From Sphingopyxis sp. PET50 (GTDB lineage Bacteria; Pseudomonadota; Alphaproteobacteria; Sphingomonadales; Sphingomonadaceae): a stretch of 64,000 nucleotides of DNA. The translations under genes and the position numbers were made by a program. Below the pieces are notes generated by a model. The model was not told where the DNA came from, ran no database searches, and saw only the letters and a program-made list of their open reading frames with translations. Of this stretch, positions 16,920 to 24,193 are shown one piece after another; position 1 is the stretch's first letter; the number at the start of each line of letters is the position of its first letter. The stretch lies in contig NZ_CP104207.1 of assembly GCF_025244705.1 (NCBI RefSeq), positions 2,852,001 through 2,916,000 of the forward strand, written 5' to 3'.

Positions 16920-17824
16920 TGGTCGGCCCCCGCCTTGACGGGCTTATCCAGCCCGTTGAGCTTCGCCATCGCCTTCAAGTGCTTGACGATCAGCAGGCTT
17001 TCGTCGCCCAGCTTCGTACCGCCGCGGGCCTCTTTCCAATGGGCCAACGCCTCGGGATAGGTGAAGTAGCGACAGCCGGCGATGATCCTGGGGCCATCGG
17101 GCGTCGCGCAGACCGAGAAGGTATAGCCGTCCGTGCGAACAGCGGTGATGTTGACGATCGTCACCCGCGCGTTGTCGGTCACCTGCGCGTCGCCGGTCAC
17201 CTGCGCGTTGTCGGTCACCTGCGCGTTGTCGGTCACCTGCGCGTCGCCGGACACCTGCGCGTCGCCGGTCACCTGCGCGTCGCCGGTCACCTGCGCGTCG
17301 CCGGTCACCTGCGCGTCGCCGGTCACCTGCGCGTCGCCGGACACCCACGCGTTGCCGGACACATGCGCGTCGCCGGACACCCACGCGTTGCCGGACACCC
17401 GCGCGTTGCCGGTCACCTGCGCGTTGCCGGACACCCGCGCGTTGCCGGACACCTGCGCGTTGCCGTACACCCACGCGTTGCCGGACACCCGCGCGTTGCC
17501 GGACACCCACGCGTTGCCGGACACATGCGCGTCGCCGGACACCTGCGCGTCGCCGGTCACCTGCGCGTCGCCGGACACATGCGCGTCGCCGGTCACCTGC
17601 GCGTTGCCGGACACCTGCGCGTTGCCGGACACCCACGCGTTGTCGGACACCCACGCGTTGTCGGACACCTGCGAAAGATTTTCCTCTTTCTCGATCCACC
17701 CGCCGACAGCGCCAGCGGCCAAACCGAGCGCAGCGATATCGACAAGCAGGCGAATCTGCTTGAGGGTGACGCCGAAAACCGTCTTGGTTTCCCCTGTGAA
17801 TTCATATTTCTTTGACACAGCCAT
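16916..17824 (-). CDS. Hexapeptide-repeat left-handed beta-helix protein
   Basis: 302 aa from ATG 17824. A hydrophobic N-terminal segment (LLVDIAALGLAAGAVGGWI, a possible membrane anchor) precedes 28 consecutive six-residue repeats of the form V-S/T-G/D-N/D-A-x, then a C-terminal domain of about 90 residues (TDGYTFSVCATPDGPRIIAGCRYFTYPEA). Hexapeptide repeats fold as left-handed beta-helices. Unlike acyltransferases of that fold, this has no visible catalytic His loop and is unusually regular. Role in a phage early operon unknown. The C-terminal domain is shared by other phage hypothetical proteins. Confidence 0.7.
   Translation of the reverse strand: MAVSKKYEFTGETKTVFGVTLKQIRLLVDIAALGLAAGAVGGWIEKEENLSQVSDNAWVSDNAWVSGNAQVSGNAQVTGDAHVSGDAQVTGDAQVSGDAHVSGNAWVSGNARVSGNAWVYGNAQVSGNARVSGNAQVTGNARVSGNAWVSGDAHVSGNAWVSGDAQVTGDAQVTGDAQVTGDAQVTGDAQVSGDAQVTDNAQVTDNAQVTGDAQVTDNARVTIVNITAVRTDGYTFSVCATPDGPRIIAGCRYFTYPEALAHWKEARGGTKLGDESLLIVKHLKAMAKLNGLDKPVKAGADQ
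17165..17668. repeat. 28 tandem 18-bp units coding for hexapeptide repeats
   Basis: 504 bp of 18-bp units (core GTGTCCGGCRACGCG and variants on the minus strand) lie in frame inside the gene at 16916-17824. Units differ at a few positions only (TCC/ACC, GGC/GAC, final codon CAG/CAC/TGG/CGG), so the array could change length by recombination without loss of frame. Confidence 0.9.
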
Positions 17825-17873
17825 TCCCCTCAGATGCGGTCGAAATTGCGGAGTTCGTGGACGTCGCCGGGGA

Positions 17874-18002
17874 TCACGCGCGGCTGGCGCGGCTGCTGCT
17901 CGGGCGGTTGCGAGGCGTCCCAAAGAAGGCTTCAAGCCGGTCGCGCCAGTCGGCATCGACGTGCGAGGCGGCGCGGGCGAATTGGGAAAGGCCGCCGGTC
18001 AT
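17874..18002 (-). CDS. Small protein sharing the MTGGLSQFAR start
   Basis: 42 aa. The ATG overlaps the upstream stop (ATGA). Its first ten residues match the protein starting at 16919, after which the two differ (AASHVDADWRDRLEAFFG here). Short and basic at the C-terminus. Confidence 0.45.
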   Translation of the reverse strand: MTGGLSQFARAASHVDADWRDRLEAFFGTPRNRPSSSRASRA

Positions 18003-18181
18003 GCCGCCCTCTCCTGCTTCCCGATCACATCCCGCTGATAGATTTTCAGGCAAGTGACCGCTTCAACCGGGTCGGCATTGCCGAACCAGCCGAGCGCAAA
18101 GACAGCGAAGTCGCGAAGGGCATCACCCTTGATGCCGGCGTTCGCAAGTTCGCGATGGAGATTGGAAGGCCGCGCGCTCAT
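17999..18181 (-). CDS. Small hypothetical protein
   Basis: 60 aa, mostly helical (LANAGIKGDALRDFAVFALGWFG). ATGA overlaps at both ends place it in the operon. Function unknown. Confidence 0.5.
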   Translation of the reverse strand: MSARPSNLHRELANAGIKGDALRDFAVFALGWFGNADPVEAVTCLKIYQRDVIGKQERAA

Positions 18182-18483
18182 GCCGCAGCCCTTTCCGCAG
18201 CCACAGCATCCCCATACGCACAGGAAAAATGATACCGAGCCGCCGCCCTAGCCTCATCCGGCGAACGACCGCAAAGCGCCGCCGTCACCCGGTAGTGGTC
18301 GACCATCGTCATCCACCCGCGAGCAAGGATGCGCTCGGCTTCGTCGATCGCCCTCAGGGTGTCGTCGAGGTTCCATATGGCGCACTGGGCAGCGGATGCA
18401 GGAAGCGGCGTCCGGTCGTATTCCGGGAACGCCCGGCGCTCCAGATATTCGCTGACGCGGAAGTCGGTGGTGAAGGAAGCCAT
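18178..18483 (-). CDS. Hypothetical protein
   Basis: 101 aa from ATG 18483 (TGATG junction). Helical, [47 protein letters not shown]. No recognised domain. Confidence 0.52.
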   Translation of the reverse strand: MASFTTDFRVSEYLERRAFPEYDRTPLPASAAQCAIWNLDDTLRAIDEAERILARGWMTMVDHYRVTAALCGRSPDEARAAARYHFSCAYGDAVAAERAAA

Positions 18484-19151
18484 CACGCGGCCTCCGCGAT
18501 TTCAAAGCCCGCCACGTCCTTGCCGTGCTCCGGCATCGGGAGCGGCTTCGGATCGTCGCCGAGCCAGTAGATCAGGTGGTCGAACTGCCAAGCATAGAAT
18601 GCGTCCCATGCGTCCCATGCGTCCCATGCGGCCCATGCGGCCCGTGCGGCCCATGCGTCCCATGCGGCCCGTGCGGCCCGTGCGGCCCGTGCGTCCCATG
18701 CGGCCCATGCGGCCCGTGCGGCCCATGCGGCCCGTGCGTCCCATGCGGCCCGTGCGGCCCATGCGGCCCGTGCGGCCCATGCGGCCCGTGCGGCCCATGC
18801 GGCCTCTTTCCAGTCGGCTTCGCTGACCGTGCCGGCGAGGAAGCCATCGCAGGCTTCAATCGACTTGCGCGGACGCATGTCATCGGGCCAGCGCTGTTCC
18901 CAGATATGAAGAACACGCTTGGCGCAGTCGTTCACATAGGCGGTGAGACGGCGGGCAATGTCGTCATCGTCCATGGCGACGGCGGAGGCGATCCAGATGA
19001 TGTCATCATACGACGCGCCCAGCTCGCGAGCCTGCGCGGCAGTGATCTTGCCGCGCTTCGGAAGCTTGGACAGGCGGTCCATTGCTTCGGCACAGGGCTT
19101 GGCCTTGCGAACATTCGCGAGGGTAATTGCGGGAGCGGGACGTTTTTGCAC
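18483..19151 (-). CDS. Ala/Trp/Arg tandem-repeat protein, first gene of left operon
   Basis: 222 aa from GTG 19151, 7 nt after GGAGG. The apparent earlier TTG start is in fact the -35 box of the promoter, so it was rejected. The N-terminal 115 residues are soluble and helical ([30 protein letters not shown]). Residues about 130-198 are a three-residue repeat, (A/D)-A-(W/R), some 23 times. The tail ([20 protein letters not shown]) is conserved-looking. As the first left-operon gene it would be made early after induction. Function unknown. Confidence 0.62.
   Translation of the reverse strand: MQKRPAPAITLANVRKAKPCAEAMDRLSKLPKRGKITAAQARELGASYDDIIWIASAVAMDDDDIARRLTAYVNDCAKRVLHIWEQRWPDDMRPRKSIEACDGFLAGTVSEADWKEAAWAARAAWAARAAWAARAAWDARAAWAARAAWAAWDARAARAARAAWDAWAARAAWAAWDAWDAWDAFYAWQFDHLIYWLGDDPKPLPMPEHGKDVAGFEIAEAA
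18600..18804. repeat. Tandem 9-bp units coding for (A/D)A(W/R)
   Basis: About 23 units of nine bases (GCGGCCCAT, GCGGCCCGT or GCGTCCCAT on the plus strand), in frame within the gene at 18483-19151. Three codon variants only, so a prime site for slippage. Confidence 0.88.
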
Positions 19152-19182
19152 TTGGGGCCTCCGTCTTGGTGACGGGGCCTTA

Positions 19183-19233
19183 GTTCCATTAATCGGAACA
19201 CCTGTCAAGAATAAAAGTTCCGTTTATTGGAAC
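19183..19233 (-). promoter_or_regulatory. Leftward promoter with two repressor operators (PL/OL analogue)
   Basis: Two 17-bp palindromes, GTTCC-N7-GGAAC, at 19183-19199 and 19217-19233, centres 34 bp apart. On the minus strand a perfect -35 TTGACA (19208-19203) sits three bases before the first operator, and the 17-bp spacer and weak -10 (AACTAA) fall over that operator, so a bound repressor would block the promoter. The left operon starts at 19151. Confidence 0.8.
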
Positions 19234-19285
19234 ATGGCGCAGTGCCTGGCTTAACGAGCCGCCTTTCTGCCCGCTTCCCGCTCCA

Positions 19286-19588
19286 TCACTGCCGATCGCC
19301 ACCGCGCGCACTGACAGCGCCGATTATCGAGCCGACCGCCACCGAGAATATTCCGAGCCCAATCGCAAAGAGGCTCGCGGCGATTGTCACGCCTTTCCGG
19401 AACAACAGGTCCAGATTGACCACAGACGACGGCATGTAGGCCGAAGCTGCCGCGTCAGAGAAGGTCTCGACCGACGTGCCCATGCTGAAACCGACGATAA
19501 GGCCAATCGTGCCACAGACAGCGATGAGCCATCCTGAGGTTCGCCATGCCTGACCGGGGGCTTCGCTTTGGGGCTGGGCTAAGCTCAT
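19286..19588 (-). CDS. Two-span membrane protein beside the repressor
   Basis: 100 aa from ATG 19588. Two transmembrane segments (GWLIAVCGTIGLIVGFSMG and GVTIAASLFAIGLGIFSVAVGSIIGAV). It lies downstream of the repressor on the same strand, between repressor and PL, the place where lysogeny-expressed accessory (rex-like) genes sit in lambdoid phages. That role is only a positional guess. Confidence 0.5.
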   Translation of the reverse strand: MSLAQPQSEAPGQAWRTSGWLIAVCGTIGLIVGFSMGTSVETFSDAAASAYMPSSVVNLDLLFRKGVTIAASLFAIGLGIFSVAVGSIIGAVSARGGDRQ

Positions 19589-19718
19589 TTGCTTCGACTC
19601 GCGCGGCGCCTTTCGCCTCAATGAGCGCAGCGTCGACCTTCGGCGCATTCGCTACCATCCAGAGAACGAAGAGCAAAAACCCTATGCCGACGATCGACAC
19701 CCAAGCCCCGTTGCCCAT
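19455..19718 (-). CDS. Small membrane protein overlapping the next gene
   Basis: 87 aa as read, ATG 19718 after GGGGAGA. The N-terminal transmembrane helix (WVSIVGIGFLLFVLWMVANA) is convincing. The last 40 residues overlap the gene at 19286-19588 out of frame and are Arg/His-rich, so the true C-terminus may be shorter or shifted. Confidence 0.42.
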   Translation of the reverse strand: MGNGAWVSIVGIGFLLFVLWMVANAPKVDAALIEAKGAARVEANELSPAPKRSPRSGMANLRMAHRCLWHDWPYRRFQHGHVGRDLL

Positions 19719-19735
19719 GTTCTCTCCCCTGAGGT

Positions 19736-20071
19736 TTAATCGTTGGTGCCGGTCTTCTGTAAATCGAAAGCGAGCGCATCTTCGTCGGCTTCATCTGCAT
19801 CATGGGCGATGGTGATGAACTTCTGAGCAGCCCCGCGCATCTGGCGGATCGCCATTGCGTCATCAGGGTGCATCAGCAGCTCAAAGGGCGCGACATGCAG
19901 GATGGCAGCGGCTTCGTTGACGACTTCTCGGTTGTACCGCTGCTTGCCCGAAACCAGTTCACTGGTTTTGCGCTTACCCCATTCGGTCAAGCGATCGAGG
20001 TCAGCCTGGGATATCCCGGCGGTCGCCAGCCACTCCCTCAGATACCAATCATGGCGAATCCGTTTCGGCAT
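19736..20071 (-). CDS. Short CI-type phage repressor (HTH)
   Basis: 111 aa. The HTH region ISQADLDRLTEWGKRKTSELVSGKQRYNREVVNEAAAILHV is XRE-like. There is no S24/LexA peptidase domain, so RecA-stimulated self-cleavage like lambda CI is not expected. ATG 20071 is chosen over the longer frame: an exact TATAAT lies 6 nt upstream, which predicts a leaderless transcript, and the first operator ends directly against the start codon. It faces the Cro-type gene across three operators. Confidence 0.75.
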   Translation of the reverse strand: MPKRIRHDWYLREWLATAGISQADLDRLTEWGKRKTSELVSGKQRYNREVVNEAAAILHVAPFELLMHPDDAMAIRQMRGAAQKFITIAHDADEADEDALAFDLQKTGTND

Positions 20072-20156
20072 GTTTCGATTATAGGAACTCCGCGAAAAAC
20101 GGTCGTTTCCTGTGATTGGAACAAAGGGGCTTGTGTTTTGTTCCGTTTTTTGGAAC
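20072..20156. promoter_or_regulatory. Three-operator switch region (OR analogue) with divergent promoters
   Basis: 17-bp palindromes at 20072-20088 (GTTTC-N7-GGAAC), 20106-20122 (TTTCC-N7-GGAAC) and 20140-20156 (GTTCC-N7-GGAAC), all centres exactly 34 bp apart. Rightward: TTGTGT at -35, three bases, then the third operator filling the 17-bp spacer, the same geometry as the left promoter. Leftward: TATAAT (20083-20078) inside the first operator for the repressor gene. The middle operator is centred at about -43 from the repressor start, close to lambda OR2 at PRM. Confidence 0.82.
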
Positions 20157-20165
20157 ACAGTGCGC

Positions 20166-20420
20166 ATGTCAAATCACCTATCTATTCGGGACCTGCGCGA
20201 CGAACTCGGCCTTTCGCTGGCCGAGTTCGCCAAGGCTGCGGGCATCGCAAGTAAGGGGCGGATGAGCGAGATTGAGCGCGGGGAAGCTACTCCGCCGCTG
20301 CATGTTGCCCTTGCCATTGAGCGCATCTCGGGTGGTCGGATCGACGCTGCACACCTGAATGCCGACGTGAAAGCGGCTCGCCTCTCCCCCACCAAAGCCG
20401 ACGCTTCGGAGGCGGCATGA
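20166..20420 (+). CDS. Cro-type HTH protein
   Basis: 84 aa. The N-terminal XRE helix-turn-helix (IRDLRDELGLSLAEFAKAAGIASKGRMSEIERGEATPPLHVALAIERI) makes it the first gene of the rightward early operon, 10 bp from the third operator, divergent from the repressor. By analogy it binds the same operators with opposite preference. Confidence 0.75.
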   Translation: MSNHLSIRDLRDELGLSLAEFAKAAGIASKGRMSEIERGEATPPLHVALAIERISGGRIDAAHLNADVKAARLSPTKADASEAA

Positions 20421-20734
20421 ACGCGGTCGCGCCGATTGCTGACGAGCCGGAAGCGTTCTCTGGCTTCGTTTACTGCATCGTCCACCATGAGCGCCAAGCC
20501 GCAAAAATTGGTTACAGCGCTGACCCTGATCGTCGCTTCCGGCAGTTGCAAACCGGAAGCCCGGACATGCTCACGCTGTTCGACAGGATGCCGGGCGATA
20601 CTGCGCTCGAGACTGCCTTTCATCGCTATTTCGCAGAACGCAAATTGATGGGTGAATGGTTCGATGACCGCGACCATGCCGTGACCGGCCTCTTTGGTCG
20701 AATGGCATGGGAAGCCCGGATGCAGGCCGCCTGA
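20417..20734 (+). CDS. GIY-YIG / T5orf172-type nuclease family protein
   Basis: 105 aa. FVYCIVHHERQAAKIGYSADPDRRFRQLQTGSP matches the T5orf172 (GIY-YIG-like) pattern (VY-I...-KIGYS-x-D-P-x-R-R-x-x-x-L-Q-T), followed by ALETAFHRYFAERKLMGEWF. Phage homologues are possible DNA nucleases of unknown role. Start overlaps the Cro-type stop as ATGA. Confidence 0.75.
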   Translation: MNAVAPIADEPEAFSGFVYCIVHHERQAAKIGYSADPDRRFRQLQTGSPDMLTLFDRMPGDTALETAFHRYFAERKLMGEWFDDRDHAVTGLFGRMAWEARMQAA

Positions 20735-20746
20735 CCGATGCGCCCC

Positions 20747-20950
20747 TCAACCGCCCCCAGCGTCCTGAACGATCCGAGCGCGCAATTCCTCGATAAGCGT
20801 GTAGGCCCCGCGCTTCCCATCAGCGTCAGCCTTGACCAGCGCATCGTCGAGGCACGCAACGAAATGCTCATAGAAGCTGGCATCGACATGCTCGGCTTTG
20901 ACGAGCGCGCGGGCCATCGCCCTGAACGCCAAGATCGTCGCGTAATCCAT
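20747..20950 (-). CDS. Small helical protein on the opposite strand
   Basis: 67 aa (MDYATILAFRAMARALVKAEHVDASFYEHF), ATG 20950 six bases after AAAGGAA. Convergent with the T5orf172 gene. The minus frame has good helical character while the plus frame here is Arg/Pro shadow, so I favour the minus gene. Function unknown. Confidence 0.48.
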   Translation of the reverse strand: MDYATILAFRAMARALVKAEHVDASFYEHFVACLDDALVKADADGKRGAYTLIEELRARIVQDAGGG

Positions 20951-21012
20951 CCCCATTCCTTTCGTGCTGGTTCCGCCGCCCGCACGATAGGCGCGCTGCC
21001 GGGTGAACGTCC

Positions 21013-21186
21013 ATGACGAACGCCCGGCAGCAACCGCGCGGCGGTCACACGCTCGCCAGCCATCAAATCGGCGGCGTCGATGTTCGCATATTGGTCGGCC
21101 ATCTCGATCACATGCCCCGCTGCAGGAAATGCGGACGGGCAATCTGCCAGCATTCAGACGCTGAATTTGCAGGGGTGGCGCCGTGA
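21013..21186 (+). CDS. Small zinc-binding-like protein
   Basis: 57 aa. CRKCGRAICQH near the C-terminus resembles a zinc knuckle. Its TGA overlaps the GTG start of the next gene. Function unknown. Confidence 0.45.
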   Translation: MTNARQQPRGGHTLASHQIGGVDVRILVGHLDHMPRCRKCGRAICQHSDAEFAGVAP

Positions 21187-21512
21187 CCCCGCCCCTCCCC
21201 CCACTCCCCGCCCCGGAAGCGGAGAGCGTCCCGGCTGATCGGCCCCTTTCGGTCAGCCGGGGCATTGATCGCCGGGCATCGCAAAAACCGCCCTTCCCGG
21301 TCGTGCGCGGCAAGCAGCCCGGCCCCGGCAACGGCACGCGCCTCCTGTTGAGCCAGCCCTTCATCGTCGAGGATCTGAGCGATGACGAAGGCCCGATCTT
21401 CGTCGCCAGCCCCCTGAAATACCTGCGCTTCGACCGCGATAGCGGCTGCTGTGTGGATCACCCTGTTCATTCCAAACCCAATAGCCTCGGAGGGCAATAC
21501 GATCATGCATAG
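21183..21512 (+). CDS. Pro-rich hypothetical protein
   Basis: 109 aa from GTG 21183 (GTGA overlap). The Pro-rich N-terminus is followed by LLLSQPFIVEDLSDDEGPIFVASPLKYLRFDRD. No recognised domain. Confidence 0.48.
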   Translation: MTPPLPPLPAPEAESVPADRPLSVSRGIDRRASQKPPFPVVRGKQPGPGNGTRLLLSQPFIVEDLSDDEGPIFVASPLKYLRFDRDSGCCVDHPVHSKPNSLGGQYDHA

Positions 21513-21933
21513 CGAAACCACGATCGTGGAGATCATCCGCGAGCGGCAGCGGGCCATGCGCCGCGAACTGGACCGCCGCGGCGTTGCGATGAAGGTCGTC
21601 TCGCAAGACAGCGGCATCGGCTATTCGACGCTGCTCACCTACTTTCCCGCGGATCAGCTCAAGCAGCCGAACCAGATTCCGGCATCGGCCATCTTCGCGC
21701 TGGCCGGGGCGATCCCCGACGACATCCTTTCGCTTCTCCTGCCGACCGGACGCCTGATCGTCTCCGTCCCCGAAGAGATCGACCACGACACCTTCGCCGA
21801 GCTGGCCCGCGATTACATCGGCGCCAAGCATGACGCTCACCACGTCGATAGTCCTGCCGGTCGCGAAATCGCGCCGTGCGAGGACGAGACGCTGAACGCG
21901 AAAGCCGCACGGCTTCGGGCAGTCAGCCGATGA
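21505..21933 (+). CDS. Putative HTH regulatory protein
   Basis: 142 aa from ATG 21505 (GGAGGG upstream). RQRAMRRELDRRGVAMKVVSQDSGIGYSTLLTYFPADQLKQPNQIPASAIFALAGAIPDDIL looks like a helix-turn-helix followed by a dimer helix. The position three genes after Cro would suit a CII-like or antirepressor regulator, but this is a guess. Confidence 0.5.
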   Translation: MHSETTIVEIIRERQRAMRRELDRRGVAMKVVSQDSGIGYSTLLTYFPADQLKQPNQIPASAIFALAGAIPDDILSLLLPTGRLIVSVPEEIDHDTFAELARDYIGAKHDAHHVDSPAGREIAPCEDETLNAKAARLRAVSR

Positions 21934-22052
21934 TCGTCGGCGGAACGCCCGGTCTGATCGCCGCCTGTGCTTTCGGTATCTGGAATCGCTTCGACCTTAT
22001 GGACGACCTCGCCGCTGCCGAGGCCGAGATTGATCGGCTGCGGGGCGCGTGA
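21930..22052 (+). CDS. Small hypothetical protein
   Basis: 40 aa (MIVGGTPGLIAACAFGIWNRFDLMDDLAAAEAEIDRL). The start overlaps the previous stop by 4 bp and the stop overlaps the MT-A70 start. Hydrophobic first half, acidic helix after. Confidence 0.42.
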   Translation: MIVGGTPGLIAACAFGIWNRFDLMDDLAAAEAEIDRLRGA

Positions 22053-22708
22053 TGATCGACGCGCCCATCGTTCCTGAGGGCGGCTTCGGCTGCATTCTCG
22101 CAGACCCGCCGTGGGCGTTCCGTACCTTCAGCGGCAAGGACCGGACGCCGACGCAGAAGAAATTCCGCGAGACCGAAGATCATTATCCCACCATGTCGAT
22201 CGCGGAGATGGCGAAACTCCCCGTCAGCGAATGGGCAGGCAAGAACTGCGCGCTCTTCATGTGGGTCGTCGGCTCGCATCTGGACGCCGCGATAGAGCTT
22301 GGCGAGGCCTGGGGCTTCAAACTGAAAACTGACGCCTTCTACTGGATCAAGCAGAAGCTGATCGACGCCGACCAGATCGACATATTCACCGGCGACATTC
22401 CGCCTCCCCGCATTTCGATGGGCTACTGGACGCGGAAACAGGTCGAGCCTTGCCTGCTGTTCACGCGCGGATCGCCCCGGCGTCTGTCGAAAGGCGTCCG
22501 GCAGGTCATCGTCAGCCCCAGCACCGGGCACAGCCGCAAGCCTGCCGAGCAATATGACCGGATCGAGCAGCTTGTCGGTGGCCCGTTCCTCGAAATGTTC
22601 GCCCGCAACACTCGCCCCGGCTGGTCAGCGTTCGGGAACGAAACCACGAAATTCGATCCCGGTCATTTGGAGCAGGCCCCCGCTCTAGAAGTAGCGAGGG
22701 TTGCATGA
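22052..22708 (+). CDS. MT-A70-family DNA N6-adenine methyltransferase
   Basis: 218 aa. Catalytic motif ADPPWAF (about residue 20), followed by HYPTMSIAEMAKLPV, ALFMWVVGSHLDAAIELGEAWGFK and KPAEQYDRIEQLVGGPFLEMFARNTRPGW, the full order seen in MT-A70 enzymes. It transfers methyl groups to adenine in DNA (family knowledge). In a phage it could protect DNA from host restriction. Starts in a TGATG junction. Confidence 0.85.
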   Translation: MIDAPIVPEGGFGCILADPPWAFRTFSGKDRTPTQKKFRETEDHYPTMSIAEMAKLPVSEWAGKNCALFMWVVGSHLDAAIELGEAWGFKLKTDAFYWIKQKLIDADQIDIFTGDIPPPRISMGYWTRKQVEPCLLFTRGSPRRLSKGVRQVIVSPSTGHSRKPAEQYDRIEQLVGGPFLEMFARNTRPGWSAFGNETTKFDPGHLEQAPALEVARVA

Positions 22709-23238
22709 CGTGGACCTCAACCCTCGCGCTCTGTGCGTCATCCTCGCTTGCTGCCGCCGGACTGACAGCCCTCTATTTCCGGTCCCGCCTGAGCGAGGCG
22801 AGAGCATCGGCCAACCTGTTCCGCATGTGGTGGGAACGGGACAGCGCAAAGATGCTGATCGCACAGGCCCAGCTCGACCTCATCCATCAGCAGCACGTCG
22901 ACGCCGGACGGAAGGCGCATGAACCTTGGCGCGCCCTTCGCCGGGAGACGACCGAGAAGCTGATGCAATGCGTCGCCAAGCGCGATGCCAACGATGTTCT
23001 GTCCGACGCTGCCAACCCGGCGCCGGGCATTCCTGCGGGGGTTTCAGCGGCCCCGCAAGCAGGCGGATCGGGCGGTATCCCGAGCATGCCGACAGGACGC
23101 GGGCGCGGACAACTTCCTCCGACGCAGGCGGTGGCCCCACAGCGGCAATTCGGCCGCCGAAGCTGCCCGACAAACCGCGCGGTTGAATCCGCCTCCGCTG
23201 AAATCCCCATGACGATGAAAGGAGCCTCACATGGCTAA
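22705..23238 (+). CDS. Hypothetical protein with N-terminal membrane segment
   Basis: 177 aa. TSTLALCASSSLAAAGLTALYF is a likely membrane anchor, followed by a helical region to residue 95 and then a long Pro/Gly/Ala-rich tail with no recognisable fold. Function unknown. Confidence 0.5.
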   Translation: MTWTSTLALCASSSLAAAGLTALYFRSRLSEARASANLFRMWWERDSAKMLIAQAQLDLIHQQHVDAGRKAHEPWRALRRETTEKLMQCVAKRDANDVLSDAANPAPGIPAGVSAAPQAGGSGGIPSMPTGRGRGQLPPTQAVAPQRQFGRRSCPTNRAVESASAEIPMTMKGASHG

Positions 23239-23642
23239 AGCAGCATTGAAACCCGTGACCGGGGAGGTCGCGCAAAAGGACTTCGCCGGTGCCGTTCGAG
23301 CCTACCGGAACGACATCAAGCCTAGCCATTTCCAAGGTGGGTGAGTATAGTCAGGAGGTCTCGACGGCCTATAAGCACATCAAGAAGAACTGCCATATCC
23401 AGAGCGGCGCCGCGAAACTGGCGTTCAAGCTGGATGGCATGGAAGAAGCGAAGCGCGACGACTTCCTGCGCTCGTTCAATGGCCTCTGCAAAGAACTCAA
23501 CATCGTGATGCCGCGCGACCTGATGGACGCGGCGGAGGGCAAGCCGGTCGAATCTATCGTGCCCGTCGGCGAACCGCGCAAGCCGCAATTGGTGCGCGTC
23601 GGGAAGCCTGACGATAGCGACCTCGCGGAGGCCGCTGAATAA
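23231..23642 (+). pseudogene. Conserved phage protein split by a one-base frame change
   Basis: The first part reads MAKAALKPVTGEVAQKDFAG ... YRNDIKPS from ATG 23231 and would stop at 23344. The rest, KVGEYSQEVSTAYKHIKKNC through PKRDDFLRSFNGL-type sequence to the stop at 23642, is in the next frame. Joining them with one base less between about 23312 and 23334 gives a continuous 136-residue protein of the kind seen in alphaproteobacterial phages. Either a mutation, a sequence error or +1 recoding. The second part could also start at an internal GTG. Function unknown. Confidence 0.55.
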
Positions 23643-24193
23643 TGGCTATCCTTGGGCTGGATTTGTCCAAGTGGTCCACCGGCTGGGCGCTGTGGGAGCA
23701 AGGCTCTGACGGCGCCCGGTTCGGGACTTGGGTGCTGGGGTCTGAATATACCTCGCGCGGCGCGACCTATCGCAAGCTGCGCCAGCATGTCGCGGACCTG
23801 TCCCGGCTCGTGACGATCGAGCACCTGTTCTTTGAAGAGCCGCTGCGGCCCGAGATGCTGCAAGGCCATACCAACATTGAAAGCCTTCGCGTGCTGACCG
23901 GCCTAGCCGCCACCGCCGAATGCCTCGGCGAAGAGCTTGGCTGTCGCACCGTGATGCCGGTCAGCAACAAGACATGGCGCGCAATATTCATCGGTCGTCA
24001 AAAGCGCGGAACGAAGCGCGAGACGCTGAAAGACCTTGCGATGGAACGCTGCCGACAGCTCGGCATGAAGCCCCGCAACGATGACGAAGCCGATGCCATT
24101 GGCTTGCTGGACTATGGCTGTGAAGCGCTCGGGATCGTGCCGGTCTGGCGGAGCGAGGAAGTCCTGCGGCCTCCGCTGGGGGTGAGCGCATGA
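23642..24193 (+). CDS. RuvC-like Holliday-junction resolvase
   Basis: 183 aa. ILGLDLSKWSTGWALWE (first Asp), EHLFFEEPL (Glu) and NDDEADAIGLLDYG (Asp pair) form the RuvC/RNase-H-fold acidic cluster. Likely resolves branched DNA before packaging or during recombination, in keeping with RecET in the left operon. Overlaps both neighbours. Confidence 0.8.
   Translation: MAILGLDLSKWSTGWALWEQGSDGARFGTWVLGSEYTSRGATYRKLRQHVADLSRLVTIEHLFFEEPLRPEMLQGHTNIESLRVLTGLAATAECLGEELGCRTVMPVSNKTWRAIFIGRQKRGTKRETLKDLAMERCRQLGMKPRNDDEADAIGLLDYGCEALGIVPVWRSEEVLRPPLGVSA

Noticed and set aside
17165..17668. Regular repeats that could look like a CRISPR array
   Set aside because: The 18-bp units are contiguous, in frame, without spacers, and code for hexapeptide repeats.
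16880..18038. Long plus-strand frames across the repeat region (RVAGHL- and TCASPV-type repeats)
   Set aside because: They are mirror readings of the 18-bp units; the minus frame has a Shine-Dalgarno site, start overlap and non-repeat domains at both ends.
18329..19172. Plus-strand frames with RPMRPM or CGPCGPC repeats
   Set aside because: Shadow of the 9-bp array of the minus-strand gene.
19152..19208. Extending the first left-operon gene to TTG at 19208
   Set aside because: That TTG is part of the TTGACA -35 box and the extension reads through an operator; GTG 19151 has GGAGG.
20738..21016. Plus-strand frame of 92 codons opposite 20747-20950
   Set aside because: Arg/Pro/Gly-rich composition; the minus frame has a Shine-Dalgarno site and helical content.
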